From CAYFPX01 sp964519895 (GTDB lineage: Bacteria > Myxococcota_A > UBA796 > CAJQPC01): 64,000 nucleotides of DNA. The stretch's first letter is position 1. Each line of letters begins with the position of its first letter. The stretch lies in the NCBI GenBank assembly GCA_964519895.1, contig CAZFLE010000008.1:55612-119611 (forward strand). The letters are read 5' to 3'. The notes under the pieces were generated by a model that searched no databases, was not told where the DNA came from, and saw only the letters and a program-made list of their open reading frames with translations. A program made the translations under genes and the position numbers. Below are positions 9,439 through 17,938 of the stretch, in pieces.

Positions 9439-10581
9439 TCAGGCGGCCCCAGTGCCGGAGACCAGGGCGTCGTGCAAGACGGCCACCGCGGCATCTCCCG
9501 CGTTGACGGCGACACGGAAGCACAGGGTCTCGGGCGCCGCGGACCAGGACAGCAGGGGGACTCCCGCTGTGGCCAGCGCGGCGAGTCCCCGGGCGCACAG
9601 GTCTCCCTGGAGCCCGATGCCGGTGCCCACTGCGGTGACGACCGCCACCCTGCCCTGGCTTCGGGCCCCCTCTGGGACATGGAAGGCGGCCCGATCGGGC
9701 CAGTTCCGCACGTCGACGACGACCTCGCCGCACCCGGCGCTGCGCACACGGGCCCCCGCCGCGGCCAGGGCCAGCAGCAACGGGGCCGGGTCCTCGCACC
9801 CGAAGACCTCGAGCTCCGCGTCGACCGCCAGGGCGGCGACCCGAGGCGGCTGGGGCGGCACGGAGATGCGCGTGCCGGCACCGGGACTCGCCGTGGCCGA
9901 CAGCCGCAGCTCGACCCCATGGCGGTGGGCATAGGCCACGGCCTCGTCGTGCAGCACGCGGCCGCCACCCCGGGCCAGGGCGAGGGCCTCGTCCAGGCTC
10001 ATCGTGTCGAGCTTGAGGGCCTGTGAGACCTTGCGAGGGTCTGTCGTGTAGACCCCGTCCACGTCGGAGCAGATCTCGCACCACGCGGCGTCCAGGGCCG
10101 CAGCCAGGACGACCGCGGTGGTGTCCGAGCCCCCGCGCCCCAGGGTGGTGACCTCGCGGTCGCGGCTGACCCCTTGGAAGCCAGCGACGATGGCCACGTG
10201 GCCCTCTTCCAGCGCCGCGAGCAAGCGCTGCGGGCGCACGGCGATGACCTGGGCGTTGCTGTGGGACTCGTCGGTGATGATGCCGCTCTGGCTGCCGGTG
10301 AACGAGCGGGCGGGCACCCCTCGGTCGTTGATCGCCATCGCCAGCAGGGCCATGCCGATGCGCTCCCCCACGCTGACGAGCATGTCGAGCTCTCGTCGAC
10401 CAGGCGCTGGCGAGACCTGGCGGGCCAGCGCCAGGAGCTCGTTGGTCGTGTTGCCCATGGCCGAGCAGACCACCACGACCTGGTGGCCCAGGCCGACGGT
10501 GCGGATGATCCGCTCGGCCACCTGGTGGATGCCGGCCACGGTGGCCACAGAGCTGCCCCCGTACTTCTGGACGACGATCAC
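9439..10581 (-). CDS. lysC: Aspartate kinase
   Basis: A 380-residue enzyme that phosphorylates aspartate, the first step to lysine, threonine and methionine. The N-terminus KYGGSSV (residues 6-12) is the family hallmark. SVGERIGMALLA, the glycine-rich TLGRGGSDTTA and DVDGVYTTDPR mark the substrate and nucleotide sites. The second half holds two ACT regulatory domains; the last (VAVVTAVGTGIGLQGDL) is recognisable while the first is weak. The protein is slightly short for the family. It starts with GTG at 10581, with GGTGGAGG just upstream overlapping the end of the previous gene region. It is part of a minus-strand run with the regulator genes. Confidence 0.92.
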   Translation of the reverse strand: MIVVQKYGGSSVATVAGIHQVAERIIRTVGLGHQVVVVCSAMGNTTNELLALARQVSPAPGRRELDMLVSVGERIGMALLAMAINDRGVPARSFTGSQSGIITDESHSNAQVIAVRPQRLLAALEEGHVAIVAGFQGVSRDREVTTLGRGGSDTTAVVLAAALDAAWCEICSDVDGVYTTDPRKVSQALKLDTMSLDEALALARGGGRVLHDEAVAYAHRHGVELRLSATASPGAGTRISVPPQPPRVAALAVDAELEVFGCEDPAPLLLALAAAGARVRSAGCGEVVVDVRNWPDRAAFHVPEGARSQGRVAVVTAVGTGIGLQGDLCARGLAALATAGVPLLSWSAAPETLCFRVAVNAGDAAVAVLHDALVSGTGAA

Positions 10582-10594
10582 GGCGCCTCCACCG

Positions 10595-11407
10595 CTACCA
10601 GATGTGGACTTCGTCGACGTAGAGCACGTTGGCGCCGCGGTCTGAGCTGTAGAACGCCGTCACGTCGCGCAGCACCAGGGCCTCCAGGTCCCCCGGGCGC
10701 AAGGGCTCGTTGCCCTCGCGGGGAGGGAAGTCGGTGAGTGCGAACTCGACCGGGACCCACCGATCGGTGGGGATGGCGACGGGTTCGTCGGGCGCATAGC
10801 TACGACCCCGGTCGTCGTGCAGCGACGGCAGCACATAGGCCGGGAAGTTCTCGCTGCGCAGGGACATGCGGACCAGCGATGGCGCGGGCTCGGGGTCGTC
10901 GAAGTACACGACGATCTGGTCGTCTTCGCGGTCCTCGACCGTGGTGGTCCATGCCATCGCCGGCTCGCCCTCGGGCGGCAAGGGTCGGGCCTCGATGGTG
11001 CCCTTGTCCCCGTGCTGCCAGCTGTGCAGCCAGTGGGCGGTGCCCAGCCGGAAGTCGTGGGTCACGGGAAGCCGACGGATGCGAAGTTCCTGGGCGTCGA
11101 TCTGGCCGAGCAGGGCGCGGGCGTGGGGCGCCGCGGTGGGATCGTCCTGGGCCGCCCGCAGCTCGCGCCGGGCGCGGTCGGCGTCGCCGCTCAGGTAGCT
11201 GGCCCGCCCCATCCAGTAGTGCAGCTCACCCGCGGTGGGATCCGAGTTGTCCAGGCCCGCGAGCAGGCCCCAGTACCACTCCTGGGCGCCGGCGGCGTCG
11301 CCTTCGGCCGCTTCCTTCAGCAGGCCTTCGTACATGCCTTGCCAGGCCCGCAGGTCCTGGGCCTGTGCTGTCGTCCACAGCCCCGCGAGGAGCAGGGGCA
11401 GCACCAA
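10595..11407 (-). CDS. Secreted protein with helical repeats and a beta-sandwich-like C-terminus
   Basis: About 270 residues with a hydrophobic N-terminus ending AQAQ, consistent with a signal peptide but lacking basic residues. The start is TTG at 11407, or the adjacent GTG at 11404, and is uncertain. Residues about 20-110 form TPR-like helix pairs (LHYWMGRASYLSGDADRARR). The C-terminal half looks like a jelly-roll of the carbohydrate-binding or galactose-binding type (LEALVLRDVT ... NVLYVDEVHIW). It begins five bases after the response-regulator stop, so it is probably expressed with the two-component pair. The specific function is not recognised. Confidence 0.75.
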   Translation of the reverse strand: MVLPLLLAGLWTTAQAQDLRAWQGMYEGLLKEAAEGDAAGAQEWYWGLLAGLDNSDPTAGELHYWMGRASYLSGDADRARRELRAAQDDPTAAPHARALLGQIDAQELRIRRLPVTHDFRLGTAHWLHSWQHGDKGTIEARPLPPEGEPAMAWTTTVEDREDDQIVVYFDDPEPAPSLVRMSLRSENFPAYVLPSLHDDRGRSYAPDEPVAIPTDRWVPVEFALTDFPPREGNEPLRPGDLEALVLRDVTAFYSSDRGANVLYVDEVHIW

Positions 11408-11412
11408 GGGGC

Positions 11413-12117
11413 TCAGCCCTCTTCGGCGATGAAGCGGTAGCCCACACCGTGCATGGTCTCGATGAACCGCGGGCTCTGGGCGTTGTCCCCGAGCTTCTTG
11501 CGCACGTTCAGGATGTGGGTGTCCACGGTCCGGGTCGTGACGTTTGGGCTGTACTCCCAGATCTCCTTGAGGAGGAGGTCCCGGGCCAGCACCTTGCCCC
11601 GGTGCTCGATCAGGTAGCGCAGCAGCTCCTGCTCGCGGTTGGACAGCCGCTCCTCGACCCCACTGGGACGGCGGATGACGTAGTTGTCCAGGTCGACGTC
11701 GATCTCGCCGAACTTGTAGAAGCTGCGGGCGCCGCCGGAACGGCGGAGCGCCGCCCGGATCCGAGCGTTCAGCTCGCGCAGCGAGAACGGCTTGGTGATG
11801 AAGTCGTCGGCGCCCAGCTCGAACCCCAGGAGCTTGTCCTGTTCGCTGGTGCGGGCGGTCAGGAAGAGCACGGGGCCCTTGAACTTCTTGGTGTCCCGCA
11901 GCGCCCGACAGATCTCGAAACCGTCCATGTCGCCGCCGTTGGGGCCTTCCTGGAGCATGACGTCGAGGACCGCCACGTCGGGGGGGAAGCGCTCGGCGAG
12001 CTCCAACGCCTCGGGGCCCGAGCGGGCGCCGTAGACGTCGAAGCCTTCACGGCGGAAGTAGGCCTGGAGGGACTTGAGTACCTCGAGCTCGTCTTCGACG
12101 AAGAGAATCCGTGCCAT
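11413..12117 (-). CDS. OmpR/PhoB-family response regulator
   Basis: A 234-residue protein starting at ATG 12117, with AGGGG about 7 bases upstream. The receiver domain (1-125) has the acidic pair E8/D9, phospho-acceptor Asp52 in VLDVML, and a conserved ITKPFSLREL segment. The winged-helix DNA-binding domain follows (LSNREQELLRYLIEH ... TVDTHILNVRKKLG ... GVGYRF). About six extra residues (QEGPNGG) sit directly after the phospho-acceptor strand before MDGFE, compared with typical receivers. The gene follows the histidine kinase by 8 bases, so the two form a cognate pair. Confidence 0.92.
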   Translation of the reverse strand: MARILFVEDELEVLKSLQAYFRREGFDVYGARSGPEALELAERFPPDVAVLDVMLQEGPNGGDMDGFEICRALRDTKKFKGPVLFLTARTSEQDKLLGFELGADDFITKPFSLRELNARIRAALRRSGGARSFYKFGEIDVDLDNYVIRRPSGVEERLSNREQELLRYLIEHRGKVLARDLLLKEIWEYSPNVTTRTVDTHILNVRKKLGDNAQSPRFIETMHGVGYRFIAEEG

Positions 12118-12125
12118 CGTGACCC

Positions 12126-14225
12126 CTAGGCTCCCGTGCTGGACCCCGCGTCGGGGAGCGGGAAGTGTAACGTGAAGGCCGTGCCGACACCGATCTCGGA
12201 CGTGACGCCCACCGTGCCCCGGTGGGCCTCCATGATGTAGCGAACGATGGTCAGGCCGATGCCCGTGCCCTTCTTGCGGCGTGCGGCCTTGTCCCGGCTG
12301 CGGAAGAAGCGGTCGAAGATCTGGGGCAGCTCCTCTTCGGCGATGCCCAGCCCCCGGTCCGAGACGATGATGCGCACCCACTCTTCGTCGTAGCGGCACT
12401 CGATGCCGATCCAGCCGCCGTCCTCGCCGTACTTCGCCGCGTTGGAGATCAGGTTCTGGATCACCTGGCGCACGGCCTCGGGGTCGTGGTGCACCATCGG
12501 CAGGTCGTCGGGCAGGACCATGTCCATGACCATGCCGCGGGTCTCCATGGCGTAGCGGGACGACTCCACGCCCATCCGGATCGTCTCGAGCAGGTCTCCG
12601 GGCCGAAGGGTGTACTTCTTGGCCCCCTGTTCGATGGCGGCGAAGTCGAGGATGTTGTCGACCAGGCTGGAGAGGCGCTCGGACTCCGTCACGATGGCGT
12701 CGTAGGAGGACTGGAGGTCCTCTTCGCCTTCGACCAGCCCGAGCTGGAGGAATTCCCCCTTGAGCCGGATGTTCGTGATCGGGCTCCGGAGCTCGTGGGA
12801 GACGTTGGCGGCGAAGTCGGCCTTCATGCGGGCCACATCGAGCTCCTGGCCGATCATGCGCCACGTGAGCACCGTGCCGGTAGTGATCATCAGCACCGAG
12901 AGCAGGATGATGCCGAGCCGCTGGTTGCGCTTGGTCGCTTGCACGCTGCGCATGGCCTCGGGGTCTCGGGGGGTCACGACCAGGGACCAGCCGGGCATCC
13001 AGGGGGCCAGGCTGCGCCGGGTCATCGCCGCCACGGGCAGGTCCATGTCCGGGGGCACCAGCGATGCGACCACGGTGCCGTCGGCGCGACCGGCCTGGAC
13101 GGAGAGCGCTGCAAGGCCCTTGCGCAGCTCGCTCAGGTCCAGGCCGAAGGCGTAGAGGTCTCCACTCCACCAGATCGTGGCCCACAGCACCCCGCGGATC
13201 CGGGTGTAGGCCATCTCGGCCGCCTCGACCGGCAGCGCCAGACCGCCGCCCGTGAGGGTCTGGAGGTCCGGGTAGAGCTGCTCGGCCCAGAAGAGCAAGC
13301 GGGTCTTCTCCTCCAGACGGCCTCGGGCGGTGGCCAACCAGTCCCGCGGTGCGAGCTCCTCGAGCAGCTCCAGGGCGCGGGCGGCGATCGCGGCTTCGCC
13401 ACCCTGGCCGATGGTCCAGCGCTCGCTCAGCTTCTCGTCGACCAGGGCCCTCAGCTCGGCGGTGCCGGCGACCACGTTGCGCTCCAGGTCGAGCTGCCCG
13501 AGCTTGAGCTGGGCCAGGTCCCCGAGCCGGAAGCCGTGGATGTCTCGCACGCTGCTGTACTCGATCACCACTTCGGTGAGCACCAGGGCGGCCTCGTCGT
13601 CCTGGTCCGCCTTCATGAGCGCGCGGCCCTTGGAGAACAGGGCCTGGCCCTTGGCCTGGCGACCCCGGGCGTTGCGAAAGGCGCGGTCGTAGAGCGTCGA
13701 CGCGATGGGCGGATCGCCCCCCGGCTGCTCGTGTCCTCGGGCGGCGCGCCAGGTGTCGCTGAAGTACACGGCCTGGTCCACGGGGGGCGCGTCGGCCGGC
13801 GCCTCGAAGGGGGCGGCGATGCGGCCCTGACCGTCCAGCCGGACCGCCAGCAGCAGGTAGGGGGAGATCTCCCCGGTCTGGTCGACGACCGAGCGGCCGG
13901 ACTCCAGCCGTCGGCGCACGGCGCTCTCGAAGCCACCGAAGAGGGCGTCGGCCCGGGAGACCACCGCCGCGGCGAGGGTCTGGGCGCGGCGCTCGACCTC
14001 GACCCGGACCTGGAGCTCCTCGCCGCGCAGGCTGCTGAGGCTGAAGTACGCCAGCGCCAGCCCCGGCAGGATGACCGTGAGCAGGAACACCCAGAAGAAG
14101 CGCAGCTGGCCCCGCAGCTCCAGCAGCTGCTGGAGGGCCTGGACCTCGCCGCCCTTGGAGGGGGCGAGCAGGCGGGCGACCAGCCGGAGGAAGCGGCCGG
14201 GTCGGCGGGTCTGGAGCTCGGCCAC
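12126..14225 (-). CDS. Membrane sensor histidine kinase with large extracytoplasmic domain
   Basis: 699 residues, GTG start. A first membrane helix at about 42-64 and a second at about 428-450 flank a 360-residue extracytoplasmic region with helical, TPR-like sequence. The HisKA H-box FAANVSHELRSPITNIR lies at about 465-482. The HATPase_c domain follows with QVIQNLISNAAKYG (N box), DRGLGI (G1) and GTGIGLTIV (G2). It should phosphorylate the adjacent regulator. It begins 9 bases after gcdH. The signal is unknown; the large sensor region is not a PAS, Cache or HAMP type that I can recognise. Confidence 0.92.
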   Translation of the reverse strand: MAELQTRRPGRFLRLVARLLAPSKGGEVQALQQLLELRGQLRFFWVFLLTVILPGLALAYFSLSSLRGEELQVRVEVERRAQTLAAAVVSRADALFGGFESAVRRRLESGRSVVDQTGEISPYLLLAVRLDGQGRIAAPFEAPADAPPVDQAVYFSDTWRAARGHEQPGGDPPIASTLYDRAFRNARGRQAKGQALFSKGRALMKADQDDEAALVLTEVVIEYSSVRDIHGFRLGDLAQLKLGQLDLERNVVAGTAELRALVDEKLSERWTIGQGGEAAIAARALELLEELAPRDWLATARGRLEEKTRLLFWAEQLYPDLQTLTGGGLALPVEAAEMAYTRIRGVLWATIWWSGDLYAFGLDLSELRKGLAALSVQAGRADGTVVASLVPPDMDLPVAAMTRRSLAPWMPGWSLVVTPRDPEAMRSVQATKRNQRLGIILLSVLMITTGTVLTWRMIGQELDVARMKADFAANVSHELRSPITNIRLKGEFLQLGLVEGEEDLQSSYDAIVTESERLSSLVDNILDFAAIEQGAKKYTLRPGDLLETIRMGVESSRYAMETRGMVMDMVLPDDLPMVHHDPEAVRQVIQNLISNAAKYGEDGGWIGIECRYDEEWVRIIVSDRGLGIAEEELPQIFDRFFRSRDKAARRKKGTGIGLTIVRYIMEAHRGTVGVTSEIGVGTAFTLHFPLPDAGSSTGA

Positions 14226-14234
14226 GCCTGCAGC

Positions 14235-15401
14235 TTAGAAGAAGGCCTGGATGCCGGTGAGGTAGCGCCCGAGGATCAGGTTGTGGATGTCGTGGGTGCC
14301 CTCGTAGGTCTTCACGGACTCCAGGTTCACCATGTGGCGCATGACCGGGTACTCGTCCAGGATGCCGTTGGCGCCGTGGATGTCCCGGGCGACCCGGGCG
14401 ATGTCCAGGGCGATGTCGACGTTGTTCATCTTGGCCAGGCTGATCTGCTCGGGGATCACGGTGCCGGCGTCCTTGAGGCGGCCGCACTGGAGCGCCAGGA
14501 GCTGGCCCTTGGTGATCTCGCGGAGCATCCAGGCCAGCTTGTTCTGGATGAGCTGGTAGCTGGCGATGGGCTTGTCGAACTGGATGCGGCTCTTGCTGTA
14601 CTCCAGGGCCGAGTGCGCGCAGGCCATCGCCGAGCCCAGGGCACCCCAGCTGATGCCGAAGCGGGCGTTGTTCAGGCAGCTGAAGGGCCCGCGCAGGCCC
14701 CCGACCTCGGGGAGCAGGCGGTCCTTGGGGATGCGGCAGTCCTGGAAGACCAGCTCGCTGGTGATGCTGGCCTTGAGGCTGTGCTTGCCGGTCATCTCCG
14801 GGGCGCTGAAGCCCGGGTCGCCCTGTTCCACGATGAAGCCCCGGATGCGACCATCGAGCTTGGCCCAGACGATGGCCACATGAGCGATGGTGCCGTTGGT
14901 GATCCACATCTTGGCGCCGTTGAGCACGAAGCTGTCGCCGTCGTCGACGGCACGAGTGATCATGCCGCCGGGGTTGGAGCCGAAGTCCGGTTCGGTCAGG
15001 CCGAAGCAGCCGATGAACTCGCCGCTGGCCATCTTGGGCAGGTACTTCTGCTTCTGGGCCTCGGTCCCGAATTTCCAGATCGGGAACATGGCCAAGGAGC
15101 CCTGGACAGAGACGAACGAGCGCAGGCCCGAGTCGCCTCGCTCCAGCTCCTGGCAGATGAGCCCGTAGGCCACGTTGCTCATGCCTGCGCAGTCGTAGCC
15201 GTGCAGGTTGGCGCCCAACAGCCCCATCTCGCCGATCTCGGCGACCAGCTCCATGGGGAAGGTGCCTGCGCGGCAGTGCCCCTCGATGATGGGGATGATC
15301 TTCTCCTCGACCCAGCTGCGCACCAGGTCCCGGACCATCACCTCTTCTTCGGAGAGGAGCGACTCGATCTGGTAGAAGTCGAAGCCCTGGAACTTCTGCA
15401 T
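14235..15401 (-). CDS. gcdH: Glutaryl-CoA dehydrogenase-like acyl-CoA dehydrogenase
   Basis: 388 residues from ATG 15401 with GGAGG 7 bases upstream. Sequence and length match the glutaryl-CoA dehydrogenase branch: CFGLTEPDFGSNPGGM for the FAD/substrate site, WITNGTIAHVAIVWAK, and the catalytic glutamate in TYEGTHDIHNLILGR near the C-terminus. It would oxidise and decarboxylate glutaryl-CoA to crotonyl-CoA in lysine/tryptophan degradation, passing electrons to ETF. It is the first gene of a minus-strand run with a two-component system and lysC. It is divergent from the aminotransferase with only 33 bases between starts. Confidence 0.9.
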   Translation of the reverse strand: MQKFQGFDFYQIESLLSEEEVMVRDLVRSWVEEKIIPIIEGHCRAGTFPMELVAEIGEMGLLGANLHGYDCAGMSNVAYGLICQELERGDSGLRSFVSVQGSLAMFPIWKFGTEAQKQKYLPKMASGEFIGCFGLTEPDFGSNPGGMITRAVDDGDSFVLNGAKMWITNGTIAHVAIVWAKLDGRIRGFIVEQGDPGFSAPEMTGKHSLKASITSELVFQDCRIPKDRLLPEVGGLRGPFSCLNNARFGISWGALGSAMACAHSALEYSKSRIQFDKPIASYQLIQNKLAWMLREITKGQLLALQCGRLKDAGTVIPEQISLAKMNNVDIALDIARVARDIHGANGILDEYPVMRHMVNLESVKTYEGTHDIHNLILGRYLTGIQAFF

Positions 15402-15434
15402 GGGGACCTCCGGAGGGGGCGGCCCGACTAACCG

Positions 15435-16211
15435 ATGATCCTGGTCGACGGCAGAGCGAGCGCCACCATCCCCGCGGACGATCCCGGTCTGCTGCTGGGG
15501 TGGACCGCCTTTGACACGCTGCGGTGCTACGGCGGTGTGCCCTTTCGACTCCAGGCGCACCTGGCGCGCCTGGCGGCGTCGGCAGTGGCGCTGGACCTGA
15601 CGGTGCCACCGGCCCCGCTGTTGACCGCCGAGGTCGCCCGGGTCGCGGGGCCGGACCACCGAATCCGCATCACCTTGACCCGAGGGGGTCGTCGCATCGT
15701 GGACGGCGCACCCATCCCGCCGGGCACCGTGGGGCGCCACGTGAGCGTGGCCCGTCTGTCCTTTGAGCCGCCCGCATCCCTGCCAGGCACGGTCAAGCAC
15801 GGCAGTCGGCTGGCCTGGAGCCTGGCGGCCCGGCGAGCCGGTGTGGACGAGGTGCTGCTGGTGGACCGCCAGGGCCACGTGCTCGAGGCGAGCCGCAGCT
15901 GCGTGATGGCGGTGGCCGACGGCACGCTGTGGACCCCGCCGCTGGACGGTCGCCAGCTGGGCTCCGTGACCCGGGCCGCGATGCTGGATGCGGCGGCGGA
16001 CGCGGGACTGGCGGTGCGCCAGGCACCGCTGCCTGCGGCGCTGGCGGTGACCGAGCTGTACCTGGCCAGCACCCTCAAGGAGCTCTCGCCGGTGGTGCAG
16101 CTCGACGGCGCCCCGGGCCCAGGCTCGGGTCCGGTGGGCGCGGCCTTGCACCGGGCGTTCCGCGCCCGGGTGCTGCGGGAGACCGCTCAGGGCGCGGCAG
16201 CCACCTGGTAG
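15435..16211 (+). CDS. Class IV aminotransferase (ADC lyase / branched-chain type)
   Basis: A 258-residue PLP enzyme of fold type IV. The PLP lysine is probably K121 in PGTVKHGSRLAW. DEVLLVDRQGHVLEAS matches the conserved strand-turn with the phosphate-binding region after it. The start (ILVDGRASATIPADDPGLLLGWTAF) is typical. Members include branched-chain aminotransferase, D-amino-acid aminotransferase and 4-amino-4-deoxychorismate lyase (PabC). The short length is closest to the last, but I cannot decide. Its 3' end overlaps the convergent lipoprotein gene by 25 bases. Confidence 0.85.
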   Translation: MILVDGRASATIPADDPGLLLGWTAFDTLRCYGGVPFRLQAHLARLAASAVALDLTVPPAPLLTAEVARVAGPDHRIRITLTRGGRRIVDGAPIPPGTVGRHVSVARLSFEPPASLPGTVKHGSRLAWSLAARRAGVDEVLLVDRQGHVLEASRSCVMAVADGTLWTPPLDGRQLGSVTRAAMLDAAADAGLAVRQAPLPAALAVTELYLASTLKELSPVVQLDGAPGPGSGPVGAALHRAFRARVLRETAQGAAATW

Positions 16212-16702
16212 GCGCAGTCGTCGCCCTCGACCAGCTTGCCGTCGGCCCAGGTCAGGCTGTTGGGCCGGGCGATGCCCTGGTCGCTGTCGGCCTTGAGCTC
16301 GTCGAGCCCGACGCCCGTGTCCGTGGGCCACCAGCGGCCGTTGAAGGCGACGATGCCCGACCAGGCGCACTGGGCACCCTCGGGGCAGGGGGACACCAGG
16401 TCCTGGCCCTCGAAGGTGCGGCGGTCGGCGGGCTCGCCGAAGAAGCTGATCCGGCGCTCGTAGGTGCGCTCGCCACAGGGCGCGCTGACCCAGTCCCCCA
16501 CGGGTGTGGGGCCTTCGATCGCCCCGTGTTCGTCCTTGCCGTCGGGATCTTCGGTCGGCTCGTCGGCCGGCTCGTCGACCACCGGACCGTCTGCCACGGG
16601 CGGGTCCTGGGTCGCGTCGTTGTTGTCGGAGGGCTCGTTCTTGGAGCCGGCGCATGCCAGCAACAGGGTCACGGCAGAGGCAGTCAGGGTCAGGCGCAGC
16701 AT
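16187..16702 (-). CDS. Small lipoprotein, unknown function
   Basis: 171 residues with lipoprotein signal MLRLTLTASAVTLLLAC (Cys17). An acidic, Pro/Asp-rich linker at about 20-65 resembles other surface lipoproteins in this window. A compact C-terminal domain has four cysteines that could pair (APCGERTYE, SPCPEGAQCAW, DDCAY) and a WWP motif. No family recognised. It lies downstream of the DUF362 gene on the same strand after a 13-base gap and overlaps the convergent aminotransferase at its 3' end. Confidence 0.75.
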   Translation of the reverse strand: MLRLTLTASAVTLLLACAGSKNEPSDNNDATQDPPVADGPVVDEPADEPTEDPDGKDEHGAIEGPTPVGDWVSAPCGERTYERRISFFGEPADRRTFEGQDLVSPCPEGAQCAWSGIVAFNGRWWPTDTGVGLDELKADSDQGIARPNSLTWADGKLVEGDDCAYQVAAAP

Positions 16703-16715
16703 AGGGTCATCATCC

Positions 16716-17879
16716 TCAGGCGGTGTCGGGGCGGCGCATCATGCCGCGGAGACCGCGGCGGCGCTGGGTGGCGAAGGGGTTGCCGTACTCCAGGAATTTG
16801 GCCCCCCACTCGGTGTCGTCGAGCCAGCCCTGGACCCGGCCCCAGCCCTCCATCGGGTACCACCAGTAGTCGTGGTAGACGAAGCTCCCGAAGATGAAGG
16901 CGTTGACCAGGGGCGTCTGGAAGGCGAGCTTGGAGAGGGGGCGCAAGGGGCCGGACCAGAACAGGTCACCCACGGTGCTGGCGGCGTTGTCGCCGACCAC
17001 GAATTCCCAGTTGGTCCGCTTGACCTCGGCGGTGTCGAGATCGCCGATGACCTCGATGTCGTCCAGGTGGCCGTGGCCCAGGCCCTCTTCGGTGGCCAGG
17101 CGGATGCACTTGACGTCCATGGTGTCGAACCCGAGCAGCTTGGCGGTGACGGCGTCGATGGCCACCTGGTCGGACGACGCCAGCAGCAGGTTCTTCACCA
17201 CCGGGAACATGGTCCTGGGACCGGGGCCCGAGCCGCAGGTGGTGCCGTCGGCCACGGCCAGGGTGCTGGCCTGGATCTCCTGCTGGATGCGCAACAGGTC
17301 CACGAGGGTCTCGTGGATGGTCGGGTGGCAGTAGTGACGGGTCTTGTCGAGCAACGCCCCGAAGGCGTTCTTCATCGCGCAGGTGTAGTCGGTGTAGATG
17401 TGCGTCTTGAGCGTGGGCAGGTGCACCACGTTCTTGCCGAAGAAGTAGTCGGGGATCCGGATGCCCTTGGGGAAGACCTTGTCCAGGGTGAGCATCTTGC
17501 CCTTGGGCTCATAGGTCACCCAGCGCATGTCTCGCGGGTCGAAGTTGTACTTGACCTGGAGCCCGTATTTCTCGTGGACCGGGGTGAAGTTGTTGAGGAA
17601 TTCACCCTTCTTGGCGTTGGTCACGACCGTCCGGTTCTCGACCACGACCATGTCGTCGAAGCCGTCGCTCCGGAGCTTGCGGGCCACGCCCTCGACCTGC
17701 CAGGGCGTGGTGTTCGCCGACGGGTAGAGCATGTGCCAGGAGATGTTGTTCTTGAGGATCGTGGTGGCGTCGGGATCCAGGATGTCCTGGTACTCGATCA
17801 GGTCCAGGAGTCGCGCGTAGTCCTGGAGCACCGTCTCTGGGGTGGTCCGAACGGCGGCGACGATGGACTTGTTGCTCAT
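16716..17879 (-). CDS. DUF362 family protein
   Basis: 387 residues from ATG 17879 with GGAG 7 bases upstream. It contains the DUF362 core: ILKNNISWH near residue 42, VVHLPTLKTHIYTDYTCAMKN and GALLDKTRHYCHP, then GSGPGPR and SSDQVAIDAVTAKLLG. Some family members carry ferredoxin-type clusters, but none is visible here. Biochemical function is unknown. It is divergent from the NamZ-like gene across a 59-base gap. Confidence 0.85.
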   Translation of the reverse strand: MSNKSIVAAVRTTPETVLQDYARLLDLIEYQDILDPDATTILKNNISWHMLYPSANTTPWQVEGVARKLRSDGFDDMVVVENRTVVTNAKKGEFLNNFTPVHEKYGLQVKYNFDPRDMRWVTYEPKGKMLTLDKVFPKGIRIPDYFFGKNVVHLPTLKTHIYTDYTCAMKNAFGALLDKTRHYCHPTIHETLVDLLRIQQEIQASTLAVADGTTCGSGPGPRTMFPVVKNLLLASSDQVAIDAVTAKLLGFDTMDVKCIRLATEEGLGHGHLDDIEVIGDLDTAEVKRTNWEFVVGDNAASTVGDLFWSGPLRPLSKLAFQTPLVNAFIFGSFVYHDYWWYPMEGWGRVQGWLDDTEWGAKFLEYGNPFATQRRRGLRGMMRRPDTA

Positions 17880-17938
17880 GGGGGCTCCGAGGGCCGGTCA
17901 GGGTGCACTGCCATATCCTCTGGAGAGGAGGCGTCGCG

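Noticed and set aside
12222..15431. A 1069-codon plus-strand open frame
   Set aside because: It runs antisense to the histidine kinase and gcdH genes, whose products show complete catalytic motifs. It is rich in Gly, Val, Leu and Gln, typical of a high-GC shadow frame.
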